Shown: positions 38,242 to 47,282 of the stretch, piece by piece
Layout of the letters: each line of letters begins with the position of its first letter
Position numbering within the stretch: the stretch's first letter is position 1
Assembly: GCF_015291705.1 (NCBI RefSeq)
Contig: NZ_CP030050.1
Coordinates: forward strand, 4,092,001-4,156,000
DNA length: 64,000 nucleotides
Direction: 5' to 3'
Source of the DNA: Bradyrhizobium arachidis
GTDB lineage: Bacteria > Pseudomonadota > Alphaproteobacteria > Rhizobiales > Xanthobacteraceae
Program-made: the position numbers and the translations under genes
Notes under the pieces: generated by a model
What the model saw: only the letters and a program-made list of their open reading frames with translations
Database searches by the model: none
What the model was told of the DNA's origin: nothing

Positions 38242-39588
38242 ATGAAACGAACGATGAAGACGCTTGTAGTGGCATGCGGGGCTGTTGGCGCCGCGTTCGG
38301 CGTCGGAGCGGGCACCACGCCCGCGCAGGCGCAAGGCAAGACTATCACGCTGTGCTGGGCCGCATGGGATCCCGCCAACGCGCTGGTCGAATTGTCGAAG
38401 GACTTCACCGCCAAATCGGGTATCGGCATGAAGTTCGAATTCGTGCCGTGGACCAATTACGCCGATCGCTTCCTGAACGAACTCAATTCGCACGGCTCGC
38501 TGTGCGACCTCATCATCGGCGATTCACAATGGATCGGCGGCGCCGCGGAGAACGGCCAGTACGTCAAGCTCAACGATTTCTTCAAGAAGGAAGGAATCAG
38601 CATGGACGACTACATGCCGGCCACGGTGGTCGGCTATTCCGAGTGGCCGAAGAACACACCGAACTACTGGGCGCTGCCGGCGATGGGCGATGCGGTGGGC
38701 TGGACCTATCGCAAGGACTGGTTCGCGCGGCCGGACGTGCAGAAGGACTTCAAGGCCAAGTACGGCCGCGAGATCGGCGTGCCGAAGACGCTCGATGAGC
38801 TCAAGGAGATCGCGCAATTCTTCCAGGGCCGCGAGATCGACGGCAAGAAGGTCTACGGCGCCTCGATCTATACCGAGCGCGGCTCGGAAGGCATCACCAT
38901 GGGCGTCTCGAACTACCTCTACGACTACGGCTTCAAATACGACGATCCGAAGAAGCCCTATGCGATGGATGGGTTCGTGAACTCGGCCAGCGCGGTGAAG
39001 GGGCTCGAGGCCTACAAGGAGCTCTACAAGTGCTGCACGCCGCCCGGCGCCTCCAACTCCTACATGTCGGAAGGGCTTGATGCCTTCAAGTCCGGCCAGG
39101 TCGCGCTGCAGATGAATTTCTTCGCGTTTTTCCCAGGCCTCTACAAGGATCCGAATGTCGGCGGCGACAAGATCGGTTTCTTCGTCAACCCGGCCGGTCC
39201 CGCCGCGCAAGCGACGCAGCTCGGCGGACAGGGCATCTCGGTGGTCTCCTACTCCAAGAACCAGGCCGAGGCGCTGCAATACATCAAGTGGTTCTCCGGC
39301 GGCGACGTCCAGAAGAAGTGGTGGGCGCTCGGCGGCTATTCCTGCGCCAAGTCCGTGCTGAACGACCCGAGCTTCCCGAACAGCGCGCCCTTCGCCAAGG
39401 AGTTCCTGCAGTCGATGGGAATGGTCGTCGACTTCTGGGCCGAGCCCTCCTACGCCCAGCTGCTCCAAGCCGAGCAGAAGCGCGTGCATGACTATGTGGT
39501 GGCCGACAAGGGCACCGCGCAGGAAGCGCTCGACGGTCTGGTGAAGGACTGGAAGGCGATCTTCAAGGAAGAAGGCAAGAAGTTCTGA
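38242..39588 (+). CDS. ABC transporter sugar-type substrate-binding protein (extracellular family 1)
   Basis: A 448-residue periplasmic protein with a Sec signal (MKTLVVACGAVGAAFGVGAG..AQAQ). The body resembles family-1 sugar/polyol binding proteins: TLCWAAWDPANAL at the start, LIIGDSQWIGG, and GGQGISVVSYSKNQAEALQYIKW. GGAGGGA lies before ATG 38242; an upstream in-frame ATG at 38155 lacks signal-like sequence before it. It heads the operon that continues into the dihydroxyacetone kinase, so its ligand is expected to be a triose, glycerol-like compound or a polyol. Confidence 0.88.
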   Translation: MKRTMKTLVVACGAVGAAFGVGAGTTPAQAQGKTITLCWAAWDPANALVELSKDFTAKSGIGMKFEFVPWTNYADRFLNELNSHGSLCDLIIGDSQWIGGAAENGQYVKLNDFFKKEGISMDDYMPATVVGYSEWPKNTPNYWALPAMGDAVGWTYRKDWFARPDVQKDFKAKYGREIGVPKTLDELKEIAQFFQGREIDGKKVYGASIYTERGSEGITMGVSNYLYDYGFKYDDPKKPYAMDGFVNSASAVKGLEAYKELYKCCTPPGASNSYMSEGLDAFKSGQVALQMNFFAFFPGLYKDPNVGGDKIGFFVNPAGPAAQATQLGGQGISVVSYSKNQAEALQYIKWFSGGDVQKKWWALGGYSCAKSVLNDPSFPNSAPFAKEFLQSMGMVVDFWAEPSYAQLLQAEQKRVHDYVVADKGTAQEALDGLVKDWKAIFKEEGKKF

Positions 39589-39597
39589 TGCAAGCTG

Positions 39598-39628
39598 CCC
39601 GGAGCGCGTGCGCTCGCGCTCCGGGTTT
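39598..39628 (+). terminator. Perfect 11-pair hairpin plus T-run between binding-protein and permease genes
   Basis: CCCGGAGCGCG (39598-39608) and CGCGCTCCGGG (39615-39625) pair perfectly around a six-base loop and are followed by TTTCCTT. It starts nine bases after the binding-protein stop. The stem with a short T-run fits a leaky terminator that limits permease expression relative to the binding protein. Confidence 0.6.
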
Positions 39629-39689
39629 CCTTCGAGATGACCGGAATTCGTCGCAGTGTCGACGCCGGGTGCCAGGATCGGTTCACGCA

Positions 39690-40649
39690 ATGAACGAATT
39701 GAGTGCCTCTTCGCGGATCACCTATCGGGCCGTCATGGTCCGGCCAGGCGTGGCGCGCCGCATCCGGGGCCTGTCGGACAGGACGCTTGCCTGGCTCTTC
39801 ATCACGCCGACGATCGTGCTGCTGCTGGCGATCAACATCTTCCCGCTGCTCTGGACGATCTATCTGTCGTTCACGAACTACCGCGCGAACAGGGCCAACG
39901 TGCCGACGATCTGGCTGGGCGCTGACTGGTACCAGTCGATCCTGACCGATCCTGACATCTGGGCGGCGATGCAGGTGACCGCGCATTTCGTGATCTGGAC
40001 GGTGGTAATCGAGACCGTCCTCGGATTCGGCCTGGCCTACCTCATCGACAAGAAATTCCGCGGCCATGGCATCTGGACCACGATCATCCTGCTGCCGATG
40101 ATGCTCTCGCCGGCCGTCGTTGGCAATTTCTGGACCTTCCTGTACCAGCCCCAGATCGGCCTGTTCAATTACGTCGTCGCCTTCTTCACCGGCCGCGCAG
40201 CCTCGTCCTTCCAGATGCTGGGCGACGTCACGCTGAGCCCCTGGGCCATCGTCATCGTCGATGCGTGGATGTGGACGCCGTATGTGATGCTGATTTGTCT
40301 CGCCGGCCTGCGTTCGATCCCCGATTACATCTACGAAGCGGCCGAGGTCGACCGTGCGTCGAAATGGCGGCAGTTCTGGTCGATCACGCTGCCGATGGCG
40401 CTGCCGTTCATCATGCTGGCCGTGCTCTTCCGCGGCATCGAGAATTTCAAGATGTTCGACATGGTCAATCTGCTCACCGGCGGCGGGCCGGGATCGACCA
40501 CGGAAGTCGCCTCGATCACGCTCAAGCGGGCGGCGTTCGAGAGCTGGCGCACCGGCTATTCCTCGGCCTTCGCGATCATCCTGTTCGTGACGGTCTTGGG
40601 ACTCGCCAACATCTATGTGAAGGCGCTGAACAAGGTGAAAAGCCGATGA
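39690..40649 (+). CDS. Sugar-type ABC permease (CUT1, UgpA/MalF-like)
   Basis: A 319-residue inner-membrane permease with about six hydrophobic segments starting at LAWLFITPTIVLLL. The EAA loop reads YEAAEVDRASKWRQFWSITLP, and FKMFDMVNLLTGGGPG near residue 255 is typical of CUT1 permeases. ATG 39690 is chosen by the natural N-terminus. The stop overlaps the next permease in an ATGA junction. Confidence 0.9.
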   Translation: MNELSASSRITYRAVMVRPGVARRIRGLSDRTLAWLFITPTIVLLLAINIFPLLWTIYLSFTNYRANRANVPTIWLGADWYQSILTDPDIWAAMQVTAHFVIWTVVIETVLGFGLAYLIDKKFRGHGIWTTIILLPMMLSPAVVGNFWTFLYQPQIGLFNYVVAFFTGRAASSFQMLGDVTLSPWAIVIVDAWMWTPYVMLICLAGLRSIPDYIYEAAEVDRASKWRQFWSITLPMALPFIMLAVLFRGIENFKMFDMVNLLTGGGPGSTTEVASITLKRAAFESWRTGYSSAFAIILFVTVLGLANIYVKALNKVKSR

Positions 40650-41599
40650 CATCAGCCACCACAGCCCATTCAGTCGTCGAGCCGTCGGCCACGACGCGGC
40701 GCTTTGCCGGCTCGCTCGTCGTGCTCTACGCGATCATCACCATGATCCCGCTGGTCTGGATCATGCTCACCGCATTCAAGTCGCCTGACGATGCGATCTC
40801 CTATCCGCCGAAGGTGATGTTCAAGCCGTCGCTCGAAGGCTTCTGCAACCTGTTCACGACCCGCTCGCGCCAGACGCCGGAATTCATCCGTTCGCTGGGG
40901 CCGCCGCAAGGGCTGTGCGATGACATCGCGCGCAGCCGCAACATGGTGGTCGCCGGCCCCTCGAACTATGTGCCGCGCTTCGTCAATTCGTTGATCATTG
41001 CGTTCGGTTCGACCGTGCTCGCCGTTGCTCTGGGTACCCTCTCGGCCTACGGCTTCTCCCGGTTTCGCGTGCCGCTGAAAGATGACCTGCTGTTCTTCAT
41101 CCTGTCGACCCGGATGATGCCGCCGATCGCGGTCGCGATCCCGATCTATCTGATGTACCGCACCATCGGCTTGTCGGACACCCGGCTCGGGATGATCCTG
41201 CTCTACACCTCGGTCAATGTCTCGCTGGCGGTCTGGCTGCTCAAGGGATTCATCGACGAAATCCCGCGTGAGTACGAAGAGGCCGCGATGATCGACGGAT
41301 ACACCCGCTTCCAGGCGTTCGTGAAGGTGGTGCTGCCGCAGGCCACCACGGGAATCGCGGCAACCGCAATCTTCTGCCTGATCTTCGCCTGGAACGAATA
41401 CGCCTTCGCGGTGCTTCTCACCTCGGGTAACGCACAGACGGCGCCGCCGTTCATTCCGATCATCATCGGCGAGGGTGGGCAAGATTGGCCCGCAGTGGCC
41501 GCCGGCACGACGCTGTTTCTGGTGCCGATCGTGGTGTTCACGGTCTTGCTTCGCAAGCATCTGCTGCGCGGCATCACTTTTGGAGCTGTCCGCAAATGA
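40646..41599 (+). CDS. Sugar-type ABC permease (CUT1, UgpE/MalG-like)
   Basis: A 317-residue permease, partner of the preceding one. About six membrane helices; the EAA loop is EYEEAAMIDGYTRFQAFVKVVLPQ in outline and FAWNEYAFAVLLTS is a MalG-type element. It overlaps its neighbours on both sides by four bases. A long periplasmic insertion (around RSRQTPEFIRSLGPPQGLC) between helices 1 and 2 is notable and also found in some polyol transporters. Confidence 0.9.
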   Translation: MTSATTAHSVVEPSATTRRFAGSLVVLYAIITMIPLVWIMLTAFKSPDDAISYPPKVMFKPSLEGFCNLFTTRSRQTPEFIRSLGPPQGLCDDIARSRNMVVAGPSNYVPRFVNSLIIAFGSTVLAVALGTLSAYGFSRFRVPLKDDLLFFILSTRMMPPIAVAIPIYLMYRTIGLSDTRLGMILLYTSVNVSLAVWLLKGFIDEIPREYEEAAMIDGYTRFQAFVKVVLPQATTGIAATAIFCLIFAWNEYAFAVLLTSGNAQTAPPFIPIIIGEGGQDWPAVAAGTTLFLVPIVVFTVLLRKHLLRGITFGAVRK

Positions 41600-41808
41600 G
41601 CATCGACGCCACTCCATCCATTGCGCGTCGCGGTCTTGCGGACCGCCTTCTGCGCCGCGGCCCGCTCGAAGCCATCGCGACGACGATCATCGCCGCCGGC
41701 GTCGTGATGTTGATGCAGCCTTTGTCTCTGACACTGTACTCCTGGTCGTTTGCGACGACCCTGTTCGGCACGGTGATGTTCACCATCGTGTCCAAGGTCC
41801 GGGAGTAG
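41596..41808 (+). CDS. Small two-helix membrane protein of the ABC operon (70 aa)
   Basis: A 70-residue protein starting in the stop of the second permease (ATGA). It has two hydrophobic helices, AIATTIIAAGVVMLMQPLSL and WSFATTLFGTVMFTIVS, and ends with KVRE. Glycerol transporters of rhizobia (GlpSTPQV) also carry a small membrane protein in this position, so it may be an accessory transporter subunit (inference). No known domain is recognised with certainty. Confidence 0.7.
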   Translation: MSIDATPSIARRGLADRLLRRGPLEAIATTIIAAGVVMLMQPLSLTLYSWSFATTLFGTVMFTIVSKVRE

Positions 41809-41814
41809 CGCGCG

Positions 41815-42912
41815 ATGGCACAGATCAAGGTCGAGGTGCTCGACAAATCCTTCGGTGCGTTTCATGCGGTCAGGTCCGCCAGCTTCACGGTGGAGGACGG
41901 CCAGTTCCTTTGCTTGCTCGGACCGTCCGGCTGCGGCAAGACCACGACGCTCCGCATGATCGCCGGCCTAGAGCTGCCGACGGCGGGCACGATCCGGCTC
42001 GATGGCGAGGACGTGACGATGAACCGCGCATCGGCGCGCGACATCGCCTTCGTGTTCCAGCTCTTCGCGCTCTATCCGCACATGAATGTCCGGCGCAACA
42101 TCGGCTTTCCCCTGAAATGCGAGGGCGTCGGCGCGGCCGAGCGTGATCGACGGGTCGTCGAGGCTGCGCGCATCCTGCGGATCTCGCACCTTCTCGACCG
42201 CTCCGTCTCCGGCCTTGCCGGCGGCGACCGGCAGCGTGTTGCGCTGGGCCGGGCGATCGTGCGCAAGCCAAAGTGTTTCCTGATGGACGAGCCGCTCGGC
42301 GCGCTCGATACCGAGATGCGGGACGCCATGATTCATGAATTGCGGGCCCTGCATGACCGGCTGGGCGCGACGACTGTCTATGTCACCCATGACCAGCTCG
42401 AGGCCATGGCGATGGCCGACAGGATCGCTGTGATGAACAACGGCGTCGTCGAGCAGGTGGCGAGCCCGCGCGACATCTATGACCGGCCGGCTTCGCTGTT
42501 CGTCGCCGACTTCATCGGCTCGCCGCCCATGAATTTCCTGCCGTTCCGTGGCGGCCTGCAGACCGGTGCAGACGCGATCCGGCTCGGCGAGCGTGACGTC
42601 GCAATTCCTGCGGCGCGGGAGGCCATGGCGGAAAGCGAGCTCGTGCTCGGGGTACGGCCCGAGCATGTGCGTTTTACCGATCGTGGCATGGTGCGCGGCG
42701 AGGTCTATGGCACTGAATATCTGGGCACGACGCAGATCGTGACCGTGACGACGCACTACGGCGCGCTCAAGGCCCGCTCACCCAGCAGCAAATCGTTTCG
42801 GACCGGCGAGACTGTCGGGCTCGATTTCCGGCCCGATACGCTGTCGATCTTCGACAAGGCATCCGGCCGGGCGATCCGCACCGCGCTGCATGAAGGAGGC
42901 GCGCATGGCTGA
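41815..42912 (+). CDS. Sugar-type ABC ATPase (UgpC-like), atypical signature
   Basis: A 365-residue ATPase with Walker [11 protein letters not shown]-loop VFQLFALYPHM, Walker B CFLMDEPLGALD and H-loop VTHDQLE, plus a C-terminal TOBE-like domain. The signature motif reads LAGGDRQR instead of LSGGQ-Q-R, so its contribution to the composite ATP site may be weaker. A second ATPase follows with an overlap. Two different ATPases in one CUT1 operon recall GlpS/GlpT. Confidence 0.9.
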   Translation: MAQIKVEVLDKSFGAFHAVRSASFTVEDGQFLCLLGPSGCGKTTTLRMIAGLELPTAGTIRLDGEDVTMNRASARDIAFVFQLFALYPHMNVRRNIGFPLKCEGVGAAERDRRVVEAARILRISHLLDRSVSGLAGGDRQRVALGRAIVRKPKCFLMDEPLGALDTEMRDAMIHELRALHDRLGATTVYVTHDQLEAMAMADRIAVMNNGVVEQVASPRDIYDRPASLFVADFIGSPPMNFLPFRGGLQTGADAIRLGERDVAIPAAREAMAESELVLGVRPEHVRFTDRGMVRGEVYGTEYLGTTQIVTVTTHYGALKARSPSSKSFRTGETVGLDFRPDTLSIFDKASGRAIRTALHEGGAHG

Positions 42913-43912
42913 GGTCGAGATCAATGCCGTCTCCAAGGCCTTCGGCAAGACTCAAGCCTTGAGTGATCTATCGCTGACCGTTGGCGACGGTGAGTTCGTG
43001 GCATTGCTCGGGCCGACCGGTGCCGGCAAGACCACCGCATTGCGATTGATCGCTGGATTGGAGCAGCCGGATTCTGGCTCGATCCGCATCGACGGGCGCA
43101 GCGTGACCGGCGATGCGCCGGCGGACCGCGATGTTGCCTTCGTCTTCCAGCAATATTCGCTGTATCCGCACCTCACCGTGTTCGAGAACATGGCGTTCGC
43201 GTTGCGTGCGCCGACCCGCCGCGTGCCCGAAGCCGATATCCGCGCGAAGGTGCAGGAGGTGGCGCGCCTGCTTCATATCGAGACGAAGCTGGACAACAAG
43301 GCGACGCAGCTGTCGGGCGGCCAGATGCAGCGCGTCGCGATCGGCCGGGCGCTGGTCCGTTCGCCCTCCATCTATCTGATGGACGAGCCGCTCTCCTCGC
43401 TGGATGCCAAGCTTCGCGGCGAGCTGCGCCTCGAGCTCAAGCGGATCCAGGTCGATCTCGGCGCGACGATCCTCTATGTCACCCACGATCAGACCGAGGC
43501 GATGACCATGGCCTCGCGCATCGGCGTGATCGAAGGCGGGCGGCTGATGCAGATCGGCACGCCGCGGGAAATCTACGAGAACCCGATCAACGCGCATGTC
43601 GCAGCAAGGCTGGGCCAGCCGACGATCAATCTGCTGCCGGCGGCGCTGTTCGCGGGGGCGCCCGTCGGCGTCGAGACGATTGGCGCGCGGACCGAGCACC
43701 TGACGATTGCGCGCGGCGGCGGCGACATATCGGCAACCGTCAAGCGGGTCGAGCATCTCGGCGACCAGAGCCACCTTCATCTCGATCTCGCGGGTCGACC
43801 GGTCGTGACCCTGGCGGATCCCGAGGCGGGTTTTGGCGCCGGAGACGTCGTGTCGCTGCGTTTGAATAAACCGCTATTTTTCGATGCGAAGGGCTGGAGG
43901 GTAGCGGCATGA
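42905..43912 (+). CDS. Sugar-type ABC ATPase, second subunit
   Basis: A 335-residue ATPase with canonical motifs: Walker A GPTGAGKTT, Q-loop VFQQYSLYPHL, signature LSGGQMQR, Walker B IYLMDEPLSSLD, H-loop VTHDQTE. AAGGAGG at 42893-42899 is well placed for ATG 42905, which overlaps the upstream stop by eight bases. Together with the previous gene it probably forms an asymmetric heterodimer. The C-terminal domain is TOBE-like and shorter than in UgpC. Confidence 0.9.
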   Translation: MAEVEINAVSKAFGKTQALSDLSLTVGDGEFVALLGPTGAGKTTALRLIAGLEQPDSGSIRIDGRSVTGDAPADRDVAFVFQQYSLYPHLTVFENMAFALRAPTRRVPEADIRAKVQEVARLLHIETKLDNKATQLSGGQMQRVAIGRALVRSPSIYLMDEPLSSLDAKLRGELRLELKRIQVDLGATILYVTHDQTEAMTMASRIGVIEGGRLMQIGTPREIYENPINAHVAARLGQPTINLLPAALFAGAPVGVETIGARTEHLTIARGGGDISATVKRVEHLGDQSHLHLDLAGRPVVTLADPEAGFGAGDVVSLRLNKPLFFDAKGWRVAA

Positions 43913-44523
43913 GCCTTGATCGGGTAGCCAGGGAAAGATTGGTTCGAGCGCTGGCGGCGTCGGTGATCGAGCATGCGGACGAGTTGACGAGCCTCGACCA
44001 GGCGATTGGCGATGGGGATCACGGGCTGAACATGAAACGCGGTTTCGAGGCGGTGCTCGCCGCATTGCCGGGCCTTGCTGACAAGTCGCTCCCCGAAATG
44101 CTGAAGGCGATCGGAATGACATTGGTGATGAAGGTCGGCGGTGCGTCGGGGCCGTTGGTCGGAACTTTCTTCATGGAATTGGGCAAGGCCCTTCCGGAGC
44201 AGCCGAGCCGGACCGATCTGGTCGCGGCGACGGAGAAGGCAATCGAGGCCGTCAAGGCGCGCGGCCGTTCGGAGGCAGGACAGAAGACGCTGCTCGATGT
44301 CCTGGTGCCGGTGCACGCGGTTCTCGCGGGAGGCGGTGATGCCAAGGCAATCGCGGCCGAGGCTGTGCAAGCGGCCGATCGCACCACGCCCATGCAGGCC
44401 ATCCGTGGCCGCGCATCGTTCCTTGGCGAACGTTCCATCGGTCATATGGACCCGGGCTCGCGCTCGGCGTCGCTTCTGATCGGCGCAGCAGTTGAGACAC
44501 TCGAGCTCGAGGTCAATACATGA
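43909..44523 (+). CDS. dhaL: Dihydroxyacetone kinase subunit DhaL (ADP-binding)
   Basis: A 204-residue subunit of the PEP-dependent dihydroxyacetone kinase that carries a tightly bound ADP/ATP cofactor. The Mg-ADP site Asps are in AIGDGDHGLNM, and GGASGPLVGTFF plus RGRASFLGERSIGHMDPGS are family signatures. It begins within the stop of the second ATPase, joining transport and kinase in one transcript. DhaM (next gene) would rephosphorylate its ADP. Confidence 0.93.
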   Translation: MSLDRVARERLVRALAASVIEHADELTSLDQAIGDGDHGLNMKRGFEAVLAALPGLADKSLPEMLKAIGMTLVMKVGGASGPLVGTFFMELGKALPEQPSRTDLVAATEKAIEAVKARGRSEAGQKTLLDVLVPVHAVLAGGGDAKAIAAEAVQAADRTTPMQAIRGRASFLGERSIGHMDPGSRSASLLIGAAVETLELEVNT

Positions 44524-44906
44524 GCAACGTCGGAATTGTCATCGTGTCGCATTCGCCGAAGATCGCGGAAGGCGCGGCCGATATGGTGCGCCAGATGGTC
44601 GGGGACGCAGTGCCGCTCGCCTGGACCGGTGGCGATGTCGATGGTGGCCTAGGTACGAATGTTGCGGGAATCCTCGAGGCGATCGAGACGGCCTGGTCAC
44701 CGGCGGGTGTAGCGATCCTCGTCGATCTCGGCGGTGCCGAAACCAATTCGGAGATGGCGGTCGAGATGCTCCCGGAAGACCGGCGCGCGCGCGTGCTGGT
44801 CTGTAATGCCCCAGTGGTCGAGGGGGCCGTGATCGCTGCGACCGAATCTTCGGGCGGCTCATCGCTTGCCGCCGTCAAGCGCAGTGCGGAGGAATTCTAT
44901 GCATGA
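44520..44906 (+). CDS. dhaM: DhaM-type PTS EIIA (dihydroxyacetone kinase phosphotransfer subunit)
   Basis: A 128-residue EIIA of the mannose-family fold. The phosphorylated His is in IVSHSPKIAEG near the N-terminus; LVDLGGAETNSEMA is the DhaM-type loop. Unlike E. coli DhaM, it is only the EIIA domain, with HPr and Enzyme I encoded as separate genes next to it. It accepts phosphate from HPr and gives it to DhaL-ADP. It overlaps dhaL by four bases. Confidence 0.92.
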   Translation: MSNVGIVIVSHSPKIAEGAADMVRQMVGDAVPLAWTGGDVDGGLGTNVAGILEAIETAWSPAGVAILVDLGGAETNSEMAVEMLPEDRRARVLVCNAPVVEGAVIAATESSGGSSLAAVKRSAEEFYA

Positions 44907-45213
44907 TGCCAACGCCAACCGGGCGGCCCAGACGTTTGTGCCGCTGACCGCTTCGGCGGTCCTCGTCAATCCGGTCGGCCTGCACGCGCGGCCGTCGGTG
45001 AAGCTCACGCAATGCGCGAAAGGGTTTGTCGCCAAGATCGAAGTTGCGCTTGCAGCCGAGGGGCCCTGGACCGACGCCAAGAGTCCGGTGAAGGTGATGC
45101 GTGTGAAAGCGCCGCAAGGCGCAACGCTGCATTTCCGCATTGCCGGCCCTGATGGCGAGGCGGCGCTCGCGGCCATGCTGGCGCTGGTGCATGACGGTTT
45201 CGGCGAGGCGTAG
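44899..45213 (+). CDS. HPr-family phosphocarrier protein
   Basis: A 104-residue HPr with an N-terminal extension of about 20 residues. The active-site His is in NPVGLHARPSVKL, and DAKSPVKVMRVKAPQG holds the second conserved region with a Ser where regulatory phosphorylation can occur in other species. GGAGG at 44888-44892 precedes ATG 44899, which overlaps dhaM by eight bases. It shuttles phosphate from the Enzyme I encoded next to DhaM. Confidence 0.9.
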   Translation: MHDANANRAAQTFVPLTASAVLVNPVGLHARPSVKLTQCAKGFVAKIEVALAAEGPWTDAKSPVKVMRVKAPQGATLHFRIAGPDGEAALAAMLALVHDGFGEA

Positions 45214-45217
45214 AATC

Positions 45218-46816
45218 GTGGGCGAGATTCACCTCACCGGCCATCCCGCCTCGCCAGGCCTCGCCATCGGCCCGGTCGCCGTGTTGACGAGTGCAGTGGC
45301 GAGCAGGGTGACGAAAGGTGATCCCGCGCAGGAGGCCGCAGCGCTGAAGGCAGCGATCGAGGGGGCAGCAGCCGAGCTTGCCGAACTGATCGCGAAGGTT
45401 CATGGCGAGGCCGCGGAGATCCTGGAATTCCAGGTCGCGATGCTCGGTGACGATGCGCTCGCGGAGGGGGCTTACGAGGCTGTTGCGGGCGGTACGGCTG
45501 CCGATGAGGCCTGGCGCGCAGCACTCGATGCGGAGATCGCCGGCTATCGCGCGGCGGATGAGGAGTATTTCCGCGCCCGTGCCGCCGATCTCGTCGACAT
45601 TCGCGATCGCGTGCTCGCAGGGCTGAACGGCGCAAACACGATCGCAAAAATCTCCGGAGATTCCATCGTCACGGGTGACGATATTTCGCCGTCGACGTTC
45701 CTCGCTGTGGACTGGACCCGCGGCGGTGCCATTGCGCTCGCTAGCGGATCGCCATCGTCGCATGTCGCGATGCTCGCGCGATCGCGCGGCGCCCCCATGG
45801 TGGTTGGACTAGGTCCATTACCGTGGAACGGACAGCCGCCGTCATTGGCTCTGGTCGACGGCGATGCCGGCCGCGTGATCTTTGATCCCAAGCCGGAAAC
45901 GCGCCGCCTGTTCGAGCAGCGCATGGGTGAGGCGCGTGCCGCACAGATCGCTGCCGACGCGGGCCGCCTCAAGCCGGCGCTGACGGCCGATGGAAGGCGC
46001 ATCGCCGTCCTTCTCAATGTTGCCGCACCCGAAGATCTTGCGGGTCTCGATCCCGCAATCTGCGACGGCATCGGCCTCGTGCGCACCGAGTTTCTGTTTG
46101 AAGGATCGAGGGGCCTGCCCGGCGAGGACGTGCAATACGCCGTCTACCGCCGCATCCTCGAGTGGGCCGCAGGACGGCCGGTGACGATCCGCACCCTCGA
46201 TGCTGGCGGCGACAAGCCAATCCCCGGCGTGACGGTCGATGGCGAGCGCAATCCATTCCTGGGCCTGCGCGGGATCCGGCTCTCGCTGGCGCGGCCGGAG
46301 GTGTTTCGCGTGCAGTTGCGGGCGCTGTGCCGGGCGGCCGTGCATGGGACGCTGAAGGTGATGCTGCCGATGGTCGCTATCCCTTCGGAGCTCGACCGGG
46401 CTAATGCCATGATGGACGTCGAATTTGCGGCCCTCAGCGCAGAGGGCATCGCTTGTGCCCGGCCGCCGCTCGGCATCATGGTCGAGGTCCCATCCGCAGC
46501 GTTATGCGCAGAGGACTTCGGCGCGGCGTTCTATTCCATCGGGTCGAACGATCTGACCCAATACACAATGGCTGCGGCACGCGATATCGGCGCTGTCGCC
46601 GACCTCAACGATGCCGGCCATCCGGCGGTGCTCGCGCTGATCGCGCGAACGGTCGAGGCCGGGCGCAAGCGGGGTGTCGAGGTCTCGCTCTGCGGCGATG
46701 CCGCGGCGGACACGCGTTTGACGAAGGCGCTGCTGGCGACCGGCTTGACGACTCTGTCGGTCTCGCCGATTGCGGTGGCGCGGCTCAAGGCCGCCATTGC
46801 CAGGGTGACCGCATGA
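45218..46816 (+). CDS. ptsP: PTS Enzyme I (PEP-protein phosphotransferase)
   Basis: A 532-residue Enzyme I that takes phosphate from PEP. The phospho-His motif is SGSPSSHVAMLARS near residue 185; the PEP-binding barrel has RTEFLFEG, RTLDAGGDKP, IGSNDLTQYT and the catalytic Cys in SLCGDAAAD. It has no GAF domain, so it is not the nitrogen-PTS Enzyme I typical of this group and seems dedicated to the kinase. GTG 45218 is the likely start; four bases separate it from the HPr stop. Confidence 0.92.
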   Translation: MGEIHLTGHPASPGLAIGPVAVLTSAVASRVTKGDPAQEAAALKAAIEGAAAELAELIAKVHGEAAEILEFQVAMLGDDALAEGAYEAVAGGTAADEAWRAALDAEIAGYRAADEEYFRARAADLVDIRDRVLAGLNGANTIAKISGDSIVTGDDISPSTFLAVDWTRGGAIALASGSPSSHVAMLARSRGAPMVVGLGPLPWNGQPPSLALVDGDAGRVIFDPKPETRRLFEQRMGEARAAQIAADAGRLKPALTADGRRIAVLLNVAAPEDLAGLDPAICDGIGLVRTEFLFEGSRGLPGEDVQYAVYRRILEWAAGRPVTIRTLDAGGDKPIPGVTVDGERNPFLGLRGIRLSLARPEVFRVQLRALCRAAVHGTLKVMLPMVAIPSELDRANAMMDVEFAALSAEGIACARPPLGIMVEVPSAALCAEDFGAAFYSIGSNDLTQYTMAAARDIGAVADLNDAGHPAVLALIARTVEAGRKRGVEVSLCGDAAADTRLTKALLATGLTTLSVSPIAVARLKAAIARVTA

Positions 46817-47244
46817 GTGACGACGCAGGCGAAGACACAAGTCGGCCGGGCGACAGCAATGTCGCGGATTACAAGCTCATTTTGCGACGGGCGCTCGACA
46901 ACCGGCCGTCCGGGACGCGGCTGAAGCTCGCGGCGGCGCTCGGCAAGAATCGGTCATTCGTCAGCCAGATCACCAATCCGGCCTATCTGGTGCCGATCCC
47001 GGCCAAGCATGTCCCGATTATCTTCGAGGTCTGCCATCTGGCAGGTGCGGAGCGTGCCGCTTTCCTCGAAGCCTATGGGCGCGCGCATCCGGGGCGGCTG
47101 CGCGGCGCCCACCGCGAGGCGCGCACGCGTGTTGTGACCGTGACGGTGCCAGATCTCGGCGACGACAAGAAAAATCGCGCGCTCGAGCAGCTCATCGTCG
47201 ACTTCGCTGCCCAGCTCGCGCGCTACGCCGAAAGCATCGGTTGA
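46813..47244 (+). CDS. Helix-turn-helix protein, putative regulator of the DHA operon
   Basis: A 143-residue protein, overlapping the Enzyme I stop by four bases. Residues about 20-85 look like an XRE-type helix-turn-helix (LKLAAALGKNRSFVSQITNP). The C-terminal half is basic then acidic, with no recognised ligand domain. Being between Enzyme I and dhaK, it may control this operon, for example through the repeat at 38058. No firm family assignment. Confidence 0.65.
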   Translation: MSDDAGEDTSRPGDSNVADYKLILRRALDNRPSGTRLKLAAALGKNRSFVSQITNPAYLVPIPAKHVPIIFEVCHLAGAERAAFLEAYGRAHPGRLRGAHREARTRVVTVTVPDLGDDKKNRALEQLIVDFAAQLARYAESIG

Positions 47245-47282
47245 CCAATTCGAAACGCAAAAAAGATCACGGGGAGGACGCC

